Part shown: positions 41,973-53,585 of the stretch, piece after piece
How the letters are laid out: each line of letters opens with the position of its first letter
Numbering within the stretch: the first letter of the stretch is position 1
Assembly: GCF_947623445.1 (NCBI RefSeq)
Contig: NC_135247.1
Span: 17,796,501 to 17,860,500 of the forward strand
Reading direction: 5' to 3'
DNA length: 64,000 bases
From: Clavelina lepadiformis
Lineage: Eukaryota; Chordata; Ascidiacea; Aplousobranchia; Clavelinidae
Made by a program: the position numbers and the translations under genes
Notes under the pieces: generated by a model
What the model saw: only the letters and a program-made list of their open reading frames with translations
What the model was told of the DNA's origin: nothing
The model's database searches: none

Positions 41973-44900
41973 ATGGCAAACTTGTGCTGTTTACCAATGT
42001 GCAACAACAGGTCACCTGCCGTGACTCTGTTTAAGATACCTTCGAGAAAATTTGTAAAAAAGGAGAAGGAAAGCTGGGCAGAAAGGTTAGAGTGTATCGT
42101 GCTGGCTTGCAGAAGCGACGAGCACATAAAAAATCTATTTGCTCGAGATGCTGTGAAAATGTGTGAAATGCATTTTGAAAGATCTGACATTGTTTTAAGT
42201 AAAATTTGTTTTACATACACTTAAATGTAGTGTAACTAGTGTATTGAGGAAAGATATTTAATGTAATGGCATATCTAGCGTTTGATGCAGTGTTTGTTTT
42301 CCATGAGATGGTTTGATGCAGAACTTCATTAAATTTACTAGCGAGTGAGCACAGCATAACACTGCATCTGTAACAAGCTATTAGTGCAAACCTTCACTGT
42401 GGTTTCAGATTAATATATGTACCATTACAAGTATCAAAGTACTTTGGCGCAGGTACATTCAAGAAAGCCGCCGAAGAAGCGTATCTTTGAAACAAAAGTA
42501 CATTTCAAATCTGTTGCGTCCTTGAAATCTGCTCGCTTGGCGGAAGGTTGGCAGAGATCATTTGAAAACAAAAATCTTGTTTTTTCTTTTTATGATGGCT
42601 GTGATCAACCTAAATACTCGATTGGAGTATTATATGACATGTCATTAAGGATATGCTATTATGGCTGGAAAGCACCTCGCTCAAGTTGTATTTACTCCCT
42701 GGACATAACTACTCAAACACTACACGGCACCATAAAAGATATTGAATCGTTTTCAATATGTTCTGGATTGTACAATTCTGGAAGTGGCCTGCCACACATG
42801 ACCACCAAATCTATGACACCATTCAGTTCTGAAAATGCACCAACAGTTAGGAAACTTGCATACAGGTGAAACTAGTTTTTCAATTGTGCCTATTGCATTT
42901 GTTACATAAATGAAATTCATCATTATTTAACATTGAATGAATCATATAGAGTGGTGGGATTCAGCCGGTTCGTGCGAACCGGTTCTTGGAATTTTAATGA
43001 CATCTGCGAACTGGTTGTTAACAAGCATATGTATAAGCCTATGTGTATGTCGGTAACGGGTCAATATGGCATACTGCTAGTGAGAGAAGGAAATTTTAAC
43101 ATATTTCAATCCCACCGCTGACCATATACTTACTTATTTTTGGTAACACTGATAATGCATTGCACTTAAAGTGTACACCGTATCTTAGGCATATTTTGTG
43201 ACTTTTCTTGTTAAATGAACCAAATTTCTTGTTGTTAGAAATGCAAGTTGTGAACTTTTTCTCAAGGAAAGTGGTCAGTGCAGGAGTTGTTGTAATGTAA
43301 ATGAAAAGGAGGGACGGCTCAACCAGAAAAGGCTAAATTATTACCATATGGTTAAAGATCAACCTTTAAAACGATCAGCGCAGCCAACATTTAACCTACC
43401 ATCTCGAATTACCTCCACCTTTACTGCTAATGAAATTTGGTGATATTGCACTTCGTAATCCTATTAGTAATAGTCTCATTCGCAAGGTTGTCAGTGTCAG
43501 TAGCTGTGCTTTTTACACTTAACTATATGTAGGTTGAGCAATGCCAGAAGATAGAAATAAAACAGTATTATTTAAGACAGTCTTGTTGTTATGAAGTAAA
43601 TCTTTATTAGCATTAGAGAATTGGAAGCTAAGGTTTCGACTCTGTTAGCTGATGATACGGTGCAAGTGGAGGTAGATAAAATTATGTCAGATGACATGAC
43701 AGCCATTGTTAAAGCAGGTATCATACCGATTACAAAGCTGGTAATCCAGAATATGTTACTTATAACTATTCTAATGAAGCTACAAATGTAATGTGATGCA
43801 CCTACACAATGCATATAACTCAGTCTTTTTTGTGTCGTGTGTTTTTGTGAAGTTTACGTAAATATCATACATTTTATTTAGCTCAAGATGAGGATAAAAT
43901 TGATAACTTCTACTCAATCTTTTGGAAAGAGCAGCAAAAGCTAAATAGTATGAAAAGAAATGGGGAAAGATATCACCCTGAGTTAATAAAGTAGGTTTAG
44001 GTCTCCTTGAGTAATAAACTACTGAAGTAATTGGTGTAAAGATATCAACATGTTTTAAGTTCAGTTGACCTCAATTTTTTGTTTATTTCGTAAAAGCGTG
44101 CTAAAATCAACCCTTGCAATTTTCTTTATAGATTCTGTTTGAGTCTAGCTGCTAAAAGTAAAAGCGCCTATGAAGAATTACGACAAAGTGGCATTTTACG
44201 ACTACCAAGCTCACGCACCCTAAATGACTATCGGTAGCGTATGGGTTCTGTTCTCTGCAATTTGGCTACTACTAGCTACCTACGAGCAATTGTTTCACTT
44301 GCTCACTTTTGTACTGTTTTCAGAAACGTTTACTGCACTGCACCTGGCATTCAAGATAATGTTTTAGAAGAACTGAAATCCAAAAGTCTCAGTCTAGCAT
44401 CACATGAACGATTTCTCGTTATATCAATCGATGAAATGAAAGGTGAAACTTTTCTTGGTATTTTTAACACTATTAATCACACTGTGTAAGATTCTTATTC
44501 ATGCTTTATGACAAAACAATGACACAAGTTATTAACTGTATATGCACGAGATATAGCCTGTTGCTTATTTTGTTTACAGTGAAAGAAAATATTGTGTATA
44601 ATGCAGCAACAGACCGAATAATAGGATTTGTTGATCTGGGTGTCGACAGACAATACAATAATGAAGCTCCTGCCACACATGCCCTACAATTTTATGGTAG
44701 GAGTATCCTCAGCAATTTTTCCCGGCCTATTGTCTTTTATGCCACCAAGAATACAAAGGCATTTCACTTGGTTAGCATGTTCTGGGAAGTGGTTGAATCC
44801 TTGGCCGGATGTGGTTTTACAGTCTTAGCACTTGTTGCTGATGGTGCATCCTGCAATCGAAAATTGTTCCAATTGCTCAATAATTCCAATTTGACCGTCC

Positions 44901-45754
44901 CCTACAAGTGCATTAATATTTATCAGCCAGAAATGCCTATTTATTTGATTAGTGACCCTCCACACTTGCTGAAGACAGCCTGTAACTGTGTGAGATCCAG
45001 CCGTCCAGGTGGAGCTAGAATGATGAAGTACAATCAACATTTCATTTTGTGGGAGCATTTTTGCCATGTTCCTTACCTATTTGAAAGTTCAGAGTTGAGA
45101 AGTTGCAAGTTGACTGATGGCCATTTTTCCCATAAGAGTTACGCAAAAATGCGGGTTTGCTATGCCGCACAATTGCTCTCTGGAACTGTCTCCAGTTTAA
45201 TGAAGAGTCGTGGTGGAGAAGAAATGAAGATGAGTGCGTGGTTTGCTGGTTTGATGAATAAGTGGTTTGACCTCATGAACACCAGATTAAATTATTCATA
45301 CAACCCAGACTTGAAACCATATACAACGATTGATGATCCTCGTCTGAAATGGCTTAATACATTCCTTTCAGAGTTAAAACAATGGAAAAGCAGTTTAACT
45401 GGGTCCGTTTCCGAACAGTCAAAGCAGTTTCTGAGCCATCAAACCTACGACGGTTTAGTTTCCACATCCATGGCCATTGCTGAATTGGTGAAATTCTTGT
45501 TGGAGAACAGCCCAGAAGGTTCATACGTCTTAACTAAGCGCTTAAACCAAGACCCATTGGAGGCCTATTTCGGTCATATGAGACAAACTGGCCGTCGAAA
45601 TGAAGTGCCTGATATTCACCAATATGCACAATTTGAAAATGTGATAATGTGCAAAAAGAATATCAAGTCACTTAAGGGGTCAAATGTAAATCACGTTATT
45701 GACTGGAAACATGGTGATGTTTGCGATGATCCAATGCCGAAGCGAAAAAAATAA
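41973..45754 (+). CDS. THAP/P-element transposase of element A
   Basis: Exons as I read them: 41973-42198 (THAP), 42409-42865, 43239-43439, 43611-43717, 43882-43990, 44132-44233, 44324-44442, 44580-45754. The THAP domain has MANLCCLPMC, ESWAERL and KMCEMHF (the C2CH zinc site). 43611-43717 is a short coiled-coil segment. The RNase H-like core has ISIDEMK, LALVADGASCNRKLF, DPPHLLKT and DPLEAYFGHMR, the P/THAP9 signature with its acidic residues. The end PKRKK is basic. From exon 2 on all phases agree. The THAP exon joins exon 2 in the right phase but meets TAA at 42411-42413 before ATG 42417. THAP and core may therefore be made separately, or the stop is a lesion; element B shares it. Confidence 0.85.
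42949..43120. mobile_element. hAT-type MITE (172 bp) nested in element A
   Basis: Starts GAGTGGTGGGATT and ends AATCCCACCGCTG (inverted). Near-matching 8-mers ATCATATA (42941-42948) and ACCATATA (43121-43128) flank it. It sits in a transposase intron. Inner CCGGTTCGTGCGAACCGG is a short palindrome. Confidence 0.8.
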
Positions 45755-45980
45755 CTTGATTTCGAGTGTTTTGACAGTCTGCTTGTGCAATACAGTAACA
45801 CTTAATCCTTCTTGAGCTAAAACTGACAAAGTACATGTAAGAAGACAACTATGTAATGTACATTCATTTTAATGATTTTCTCAGACTTACATTTTGATCA
45901 GAGGTTACATGCAGTACTGAATTTAAATGATTGGCTTTTTGATAGCATCTAATGATTAGATTCTAATCTTCACGTAAAAT

Positions 45981-47092
45981 TTACATATTTTCATGCAATT
46001 TTTGCAAACATTCATCAAAAACAAGATTTTCAAATATATCTTTTATGTTACAAACACTCAAAGAAGACATGCAACTTTCCATGATGTGCTCCTTTATGTC
46101 TTGTTTCCTAAAGACACTTTCTGCATACATCAACAATTTCACTAGTGATTTCGCTGGAACTGTAAGATGTCCATAATTGTTATTATTTAAAGCGGAAATC
46201 AAGGAACTATTAGTGGTTTCATTACTATAATCAGTTAAACAAGACAATAGATCTATTTCTCTCGGATTTATACAACGCTTAGTGAGTTTCTGCAAAATAT
46301 AACCACCTATGTACTGAATTATGAATTCTTCGTCTCGGGTTAACTTGTGTAATGTCAAGTGTTTCCCCTTTTTGTTGTGTGCAACAGTGGTAACGTGTGA
46401 TAAAAATACATCAAACAATTTTCGTGTTAAACATAGTGACAATTTTCTTGGCAAGAAAAATAGTGATGGGATGCACGTAATTCCATCACAGGAGAATTTA
46501 TGAAACAGTTCATCCGGTGAACTGTACGAAGAAAATAGCTTCATAAAATAGTTAACCGCATCTGCAGTTAGATCTGTTTTAACGCCACCCACTGTTTCCC
46601 ACCGTTCCATCAGCTTTTCTCTTGTAACATTATTGCAAGAAGATTCTGCAAGACAAGTGTAAAATTAAGTTTGTTTGATTTTTTTAATCAGAATCTGCCA
46701 ATGATAGAGCTCCAAATGAAATAAGTTTCAAACAAAAAACAAATATACCGTGAGCAGTTTTTTGATGAGCCAGCAAAGTTTCATTACTTGTGCAATTATG
46801 CAAACATTGTCCACATCTGCAAATAAATATTTTCATTATCAGATTAAATGACATCAATATATCAGTACAGCATTTCTTCAAATATTCGTTACGACTTACA
46901 TTAATTTGTTGTTTTGCTTGGCTGTTTATTATAAATTGGCGAGAACGTACGCTCTGGGTGACCGCCATACAGGACAAGCTCAACAGCAGTTGGCTAATTG
47001 ATTAATAGGCATATCGTATCTTACATGAAGTTTGCTGCATCTTCTTCTGGGTCACAATCTATTTCAATAATTAACTTCAAATTGACATCCAT
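45981..47092 (-). CDS. Accessory C2H2 zinc-finger gene of element A (3' end damaged)
   Basis: Minus-strand exons: 47025-47092 (MDVNLKLIIEIDCDPEEDA), 46749-46816 (zinc finger CGQCLHNC then LLAHQKTAH) and 45981-46645. The last exon encodes TADAVNYFMKLF, RKLFDVFLSHV, YIGGYILQKL and DECLQKL. Phases agree. Compared with element B, two bases are missing near the end, so the frame stops at 45981 instead of running on to the conserved C-terminus LRKSLK. The protein is homologous to the intact gene at 53586-54949. Its role is unknown; a DNA-binding regulator or partner of the transposase is a guess. It converges on the transposase gene, with about 230 bases between the two stops. Confidence 0.78.
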
Positions 47093-47149
47093 TAGATCTC
47101 AACAACTGCACCACAATAACAAGATCTGAAATCAGATTTCCAGTAGCCT

Positions 47150-48060
47150 ATTTTATGCGCAGATGAAACAATACAATATGACTCGGTCTATCTAAATTTT
47201 TCATCCATTCATTTTATTTTTACCTTAAATGTGGTGAACGAAAAAATCTTCCCGCGCAACTCAAGTAGGCTAAGCCATGCCTTGATACAAAACAGCAGCA
47301 TTATCAGTTCAAGGAACTGAAACTAAGTTAATTGCTGAACCTAAAACTATCACCTGATTTCATTAATTAATTTCAATTAAATTTAACACCCAATGGATCC
47401 CAATAACTGCATCGTAATAATAAGACTAATCTGTTCCAGCAGCAAACAGATCTGAAAATCATTGTCGTCGTCTGCATGTTTATTGTTATGTAGTGAACCG
47501 TGACCGTGGAGAAAGTAGAATATGCTCCAAGAGAATAAAAGAAACAAACATGACGTCATGCGCAAAAGAGAAGTTTCTACTCATGTGTTTAAATCTCTTT
47601 GGTCTGACCAAAGAGATTTAAACACATGAGTAGAAACTTCTCTTTTGCGCATGACGTCATGTTTCTTTCTTTTATTCTCTTGGAGCATATTCTACTTTCT
47701 CCACGGTCACGGTTCACTACATAACAATAAACATGCAGACGACGACAATGATTTTCAGATCTGTTTGCTGCTGGAACAGATTAGTCTTATTATTACGATG
47801 CAGTTATTGGGATCCATTGGGTGTTAAATTTAATTGAAATTAATAAATGAAATCAGGTGATAGTTTTAGGTTCAGCAATTAACTTAGTTTCAGTTCCTTG
47901 AACTGATAATGCTGCTGTTTTGTATCAAGGCATGGCTTAGCCTACTTGAGTTGCGCGGGAAGATTTTTTTGTTCACCACATTTAAGGTAAAAATAAAATG
48001 AATGGATGAAAAATTTAGATAGACCGAGTCATATTGTATTGTTTCATCTGCGCATAAAAT
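47150..48060. repeat. 911-bp near-perfect palindrome at the A/B junction
   Basis: The right inverted repeat of element A (47150-47601), the 7-bp GTCTGAC and the left inverted repeat of element B (47609-48060) stand back to back. Each arm is about 452 bp and almost identical, so the strand can fold into a long hairpin with a 7-base spacer. Confidence 0.88.
47602..47608. repeat. GTCTGAC target-site copy 2 (A/B junction)
   Basis: A single 7-mer separates the mirror-image ends CTCTTTG and CAAAGAG of elements A and B. Confidence 0.88.
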
Positions 48061-48164
48061 TACGCTCCACGCGCAGAATAAAAACTTTACAGATTAAGAC
48101 TCAATAGTACAGGTCTTATGTTGCAGGCTTTGAGTTATTGAAATAAGCTAAATAGTCTGAAATA

Positions 48165-51100
48165 ATGGCAAACTTGTGCTGTTTACCAATGTGCAACAAC
48201 AGGTCACTTGCCGTGACTCTGTTTAAGATACCTTCGAGAAAATTTGTAAAAAAGGAGAAGGAAAGCTGGGCAGAAAGGTTAGAGTGTATCGTGCTGGCTT
48301 GCAGAAGCGACGAGCACATAAAAAATCTATTTGCTCGAGATGCTGTGAAAATGTGTGAAGTGCATTTTGAAAGATCTGACATTGTTTTAAGTAAAATTTG
48401 TTTTACATACACTTACATGTAGTGTAACTAGTGTATTGAGGAAAGATATTTAATGTAATGGCATATCTAGCGTTTGATGCAGTGTTTGTTTTCCATGAGA
48501 TGGTTTGATGCAGAACTTCATTAAATTTACTAGCGAGTGAGCACAGCATAACACTGCATCTGTAACAAGCTATTAGTGCAAACCTTCACTGTGGTTTCAG
48601 ATTAATATATGTACCATTACAAGTATCAAAGTACTTTGGCGCAGGTACATTCAAGAAAGCCGCCGAAGAAGCGTATCTTTGAAACAAAAGTACATTTCAA
48701 ATCTGTTGCGTCCTTGAAATCTGCTCGCTTGGCGGAAGGTTGGCAGAGATCATTTGAAAACAAAAATCTTGTTTTTTCTTTTTATGATGGCTGTGATCAA
48801 CCTAAATACTCGATTGGAGTATTATATGACATGTCATTAAGGATATGCTATTATGGCTGGAAAGCACCTCGCTCAAGTTGTATTTACTCCCTGGACATAA
48901 CTACTCAAACACTACACGGCACCATAAAAGATATTGAATCGTTTTCAATATGTTCTGGATTGTACAATTCTGGAAGTGGCCTGCCACACATGACCACCAA
49001 ATCTATGACACCATTCAGTTCTGAAAATGCACCAACAGTTAGGAAACTTGCATACAGGTGAAACTAGTTTTTCAATTGTGCCTATTGCATTTGTTACATA
49101 AATGAAATTCATCATTATTTAACATTGAATGAATCATATAGAGTGGTGGGATTCAGCCGGTTCGTGCGAACCGGTTCTTGGAATTTTAATGACATCTGCG
49201 AACTGGTTGTTAACAAGCATATGTATAAGCCTATGTGTATGTCGGTAACGGGTCAATATGGCATGCTGCTAGTGAGAGAAGGAAATTTTAACATATTTCA
49301 ATCCCACCGCTGACCATATACTTACTTATTTTTGGTAACACTGATAATGCATTGCACTTAAAGTGTACACCGTATCTTAGGCATATTTTGTGACTTTTCT
49401 TGTTAAATGAACCAAATTTCTTGTTGTTAGAAATGCAAGTTGTGAACTTTTTCTCAAGGAAAGTGGTCAGTGCAGGAGTTGTTGTAATATAAATGAAAAG
49501 GAGGGACGGCTCAACCAGAAAAGGCTAAATTATTACCATATGGTTAAAGATCAACCTTTAAAACGATCAGCGCAGCCAACATTTAACCTACCATCTCGAA
49601 TTACCTCCACCTTTACTGCTAATGAAATTTGGTGATATTGCACTTCGTAATCCTATTAGTAATAGTCTCATTCGCAAGGTTGTCAGTGTCAGTAGCTGTG
49701 CTTTTTACACTTAACTATATGTAGGTTGAGCAATGCCAGAAGATAGAAATAAAACAGTATTATTTAAGACAGTCTTGTTGTTATAAAGTAAATCTTTATT
49801 AGCATTAGAGAATTGGAAGCTAAGGTTTCGACTCTGTTAGCTGATGATACGGTGCAAGTGGAGGTAGATAAAATTATGTCAGATGACATGACAGCCATTG
49901 TTAAAGCAGGTATCATACCGATTACAAAGCTGGTAATCCAGAATATGTTACTTATAACTATTCTAATGAAGCTACAAATGTAATGTGATGCACCTACACA
50001 ATGCATATAACTCAGTCTTTTTTGTGTCGTGTGTTTTTGTGAAGTTTACGTAAATATCATACATTTTATTTAGCTCAAGATGAGGATAAAATTGATAACT
50101 TCTACTCAATCTTTTGGAAAGAGCAGCAAAAGCTAAATAGTATGAAAAGAAATGGGGAAAGATATCACCCTGAGTTAATAAAGTAGGTTTAGGTCTCCTT
50201 GAGTAATAAACTACTGAAGTAATTGGTGTAAAGATATCAACATGTTTTAAGTTCAGTTGACCTCAATTTTTTGTTTATTTCGTAAAAGCGTGCTAAAATC
50301 AACCCTTGCAATTTTCTTTATAGATTCTGTTTGAGTCTAGCTGCTAAAAGTAAAAGCGCCTATGAAGAATTACGACAAAGTGGCATTTTACGACTACCAA
50401 GCTCACGCACCCTAAATGACTATCGGTAGCGTATGGGTTCTGTTCTCTGCAATTTGGCTACTACTAGCTACCTACGAGCAATTGTTTCACTTGCTCACTT
50501 TTGTACTGTTTTCAGAAACGTTTACTGCACTGCACCTGGCATTCAAGATAATGTTTTAGAAGAACTGAAATCCAAAAGTCTCAGTCTAGCATCACATGAA
50601 CGATTTCTCGTTATATCAATCGATGAAATGAAAGGTGAAACTTTTCTTGATATTTTTAACACTATTAATCACACTGTGTAAGATTCTTATTCATGCTTTA
50701 TGACAAAACAATGACACAAGTTATTAACTGTATATGCACGAGATATAGCCTGTTGCTTATTTTGTTTACAGTGAAAGAAAATATTGTGTATAATGCAGCA
50801 ACAGACCGAATAATAGGATTTGTTGATCTGGGTGTCAACAGACAATACAATAATGAAGCTCCTGCCACACATGCCCTACAATTTTATGGTAGGAGTATCC
50901 TCAGCAATTTTTCCCGGCCTATTGTCTTTTATGCCACCAAGAATACAAAGGCATTTCACTTGGTTAGCATGTTCTGGGAAGTAGTTGAATCCTTGGCCGG
51001 ATGTGGTTTTACAGTCTTAGCACTTGTTGCTGATGGTGCATCCTGCAATCGAAAATTGTTCCAATTGCTCAATAATTCCAATTTGACCGTCCCCTACAAG

Positions 51101-51507
51101 TGCATTAATATTTATCAGCCAGAAATGCCTATTTATTTGATTAGTGACCCTCCACACTTGCTGAAGACAGCCTGTAACTGTGTGAGATCCAGCCGTCTAG
51201 GTGGAGCTAGAATGATGAAGTACAATCAACATTTCATTTTGTGGGAGCATTTTTGCCATGTTCCCTACCTATTTGAAAGTTCAGAGTTGAGAAGTTGCAA
51301 GTTGACTGAGACCCATTGGAGGCCTATTTCGGTCATATGAGACAAACTGGCCGTCGAAATGAAGTGCCTGATATTCACCAATATGTACAATTTGAAAATG
51401 TGATAATGTGCAAAAAGAATATCAAGTCACTTAAGGGGTCAAATGTAAATCATGTTATTGACTGGAAACATGGTGATGTTTGCGATGATCCAATGCGAAA
51501 AAAATAA
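48165..51507 (+). pseudogene. Deleted P-element transposase of element B
   Basis: Exons match element A, offset by about 6192 bases, up to SELRSCKLT. There bases corresponding to 45118-45550 of element A are missing (433 bp, not a multiple of three). The frame then goes out of register and stops at about 51340. The downstream DPLE block survives only out of frame. The loss removes the last catalytic acidic region, so no active transposase is expected. A truncated product could still bind DNA through its THAP domain. Confidence 0.9.
49141..49312. mobile_element. hAT-type MITE nested in element B
   Basis: Same insertion as 42949-43120, same flanking 8-mers (49133-49140 and 49313-49320). It therefore predates the split of elements A and B. 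Confidence 0.8.
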
Positions 51508-51616
51508 CTTGATTTCGAGTGTTTTGACAGTCTGCTTGTGCAATACAGTAGTACTTAATCCTTCTTGAGCTAAAACTGACGAAGTACATGTAAGAAGACA
51601 ACTATGTAATGTACAT

Positions 51617-52831
51617 TCATTTTAATGATTTTCTCAGACTTACATTTTGATCAGAGGTATGCAGTACTGAATTTAAATGATTGGCTTTTTGATAGCATCT
51701 AATCTTCACGTAAAATTTACATATTTTCATGCACAATTTTTGCAAACATTCATCAAAAACAAGATTTTCAAATATATCTTTTATGTTACAAACACTCAAA
51801 GAAGACATGCAACTTTCCATGATGTGCTCCTTTATGTCTTGTTTCCTAAAGACACTTTGTACATACATCAACAGTTTCACTAGTGATTTCGCTGGAACTG
51901 TAAGATGTCCATAATTGTTATTATTTAAAGTGGAAATCAAGGAACTATTAGTGGTTTCATTACTATAATCAGTTAAACAAGACAATAGATCTATTTCACT
52001 CGGATTTATACAGCGCTTAGTGAGTTTCTGCAAAATATAACCACCTATGTACTGAATTATGAATTCTTCGTCTCGGGTTAACTTGTGTAATGTCAAGTGT
52101 TTCCCCTTTTTGTTGTGTGCAACAGTGGTAACGTGTGATAAAAATACATCAAACAATTTTCGTGACATAGTGACAATTTTCTTGGCAAGAAAAATAGTGA
52201 TGGGATGCACGTAATTCCATCACAGGAGAATTTATGAAACAGTTCATCCGGTGAACTGTACGAAGAAAATAGCTTCATAAAATAGTTAACCGCATCTGCA
52301 GTTAGATCCGTTTTAACGCCACCCACTGTTTCCCACCATTCCATCAGCTTTTCTCTTGTAACATTATTGCAAGAAGATTCTGCAAGACAAGTGTAAAATT
52401 AAGTTTGTTTGATTTTTTTAATCGGAATCTGCCAATGATAGAGCTCCAAATGAAATAAGTTTCAAACAAAAAACAAATATACCGTGAGCAGTTTTTTGAT
52501 GAGCCAGCAAAGTTTCATTACTTGTGCAGTTATGCAAACATTGTCCACATCTGCAAATAAATATTTTCATTATCAGATTAAATGACATCAATATATCAGT
52601 ACTGTACAGCATTTCTTCAAATATTCGTTACGACTTACATTAATTTGTTGTTTTGCTTGGCTGTTTATTATAAATTGGCGAGAACGTACACTCTGGGTGA
52701 CCGCTATACAGGACAAGCTCAACAGCAGTTGGCTAATTGATTAATAGGCATATCGTATCTTACATGAAGTTTGCTGCATCGCCTTCTGGGTCACAATCTA
52801 TTTCAATAATTAACTTCAAATTGACATCCAT
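51617..52831 (-). pseudogene. Accessory C2H2 zinc-finger gene of element B (mid-gene frame break)
   Basis: The start is the ATG at 52829-52831. The zinc-finger exon lies at about 52490-52558 and the large last exon runs to the stop at 51617-51619. It keeps the conserved end VKIRCYQKANHL then LRKSLK that element A has lost. However, five bases present in element A (near 52165) are missing, so the first half of the last exon is out of frame with the second half. Each copy is thus broken in a different place. Confidence 0.8.
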
Positions 52832-53336
52832 TAGATCCCAACAACTGCACCACAATAACAAGATCTGAAATCAAACTTTCAGTAGCCTATTTTAATGACA
52901 CAACACCTGCAACATAAGGCCTATGCTAATGAGTTTAGTTGCTAATTGCTTGGTCGAAGAGAAATGTGGGGAACGAAAAAATCTTCGCGCGCAACTCAAG
53001 TAGGCTAAGCCATGCCTTGATACAAAACAGCAGCATTATCAGTTCAAGGAACTGAAACTAAGTTAATTGCTGAACCTAAAACTCTCACCTGATTTCATTA
53101 ATTAATTTCAATTAAATTTAACACCCAATGGATCCCAACAACTGCACCCTAATAATAAGACTAATCTGTTCCAGCAGCAAACAGATCTGAAAATCATTGT
53201 CGTCGTCTGCATGTTTATTGTTATGTAGTGAACCGTGACCGTGGAGAAAGTAGAATATGCTCCAAGAGAATAAAAGAAAGAAACATGACGTCATGCGCAA
53301 AAGAGAAGTTTCTACTCATGTGTTTAAATCTCTTTG

Positions 53337-53343
53337 GTCTGAC
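53337..53343. repeat. GTCTGAC target-site copy 3 (junction with older element)
   Basis: A single 7-mer between the right end of element B (CTCTTTG) and the left end of the older element (CAACGATATAAAG). Confidence 0.87.
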
Positions 53344-53585
53344 CAACGATATAAAGAACATGATGGGAAACTACCTCCTCCTCGTTTGTTTCTTTTTTAT
53401 GAGAAGAGAAGGTTTTGTTTCGCCCGCGTCACGCATGGTTGCGGACACTTACTCACTCACACTTCGCCAGTCGTGGCGAAAAGTTATACGCATTTGCATG
53501 GTTCGTTTATCGATTACTGAGAAGTGAGGTTGCTGTTTACGTTGTTTTTGACGATTCAAACGTGTGTAACCTATCAGTTGCCAAC

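Larger units (their letters stand above)
41414..47601. mobile_element. P-type (THAP) DNA transposon A, 6188 bp
   Basis: The ends are CAAAGAGATTTAAACACATG and its inverse, within terminal inverted repeats of about 450 bp (41414-41866 and 47150-47601). Inside are a plus-strand THAP/P transposase gene (41973-45754) and a convergent minus-strand C2H2 gene (45981-47092). A hAT-type MITE (42949-43120) lies in an intron. GTCTGAC flanks both ends. It is near-identical to element B, so it is young. It is a cut-and-paste DNA element. The transposase core is open, but one stop lies between the THAP exon and the next exon, and the accessory gene has a damaged 3' end. Confidence 0.92.
47609..53336. mobile_element. 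P-type (THAP) DNA transposon B, 5728 bp, internally deleted
   Basis: Same orientation and plan as element A, and nearly identical over most of its length, including the nested MITE. It lacks 433 bp of the transposase. Its right inverted repeat matches the left one only over about 374 bp (about 52963-53336); inside that a different segment of about 70 bp replaces about 110 bp present in element A. It must be non-autonomous. Confidence 0.9.
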
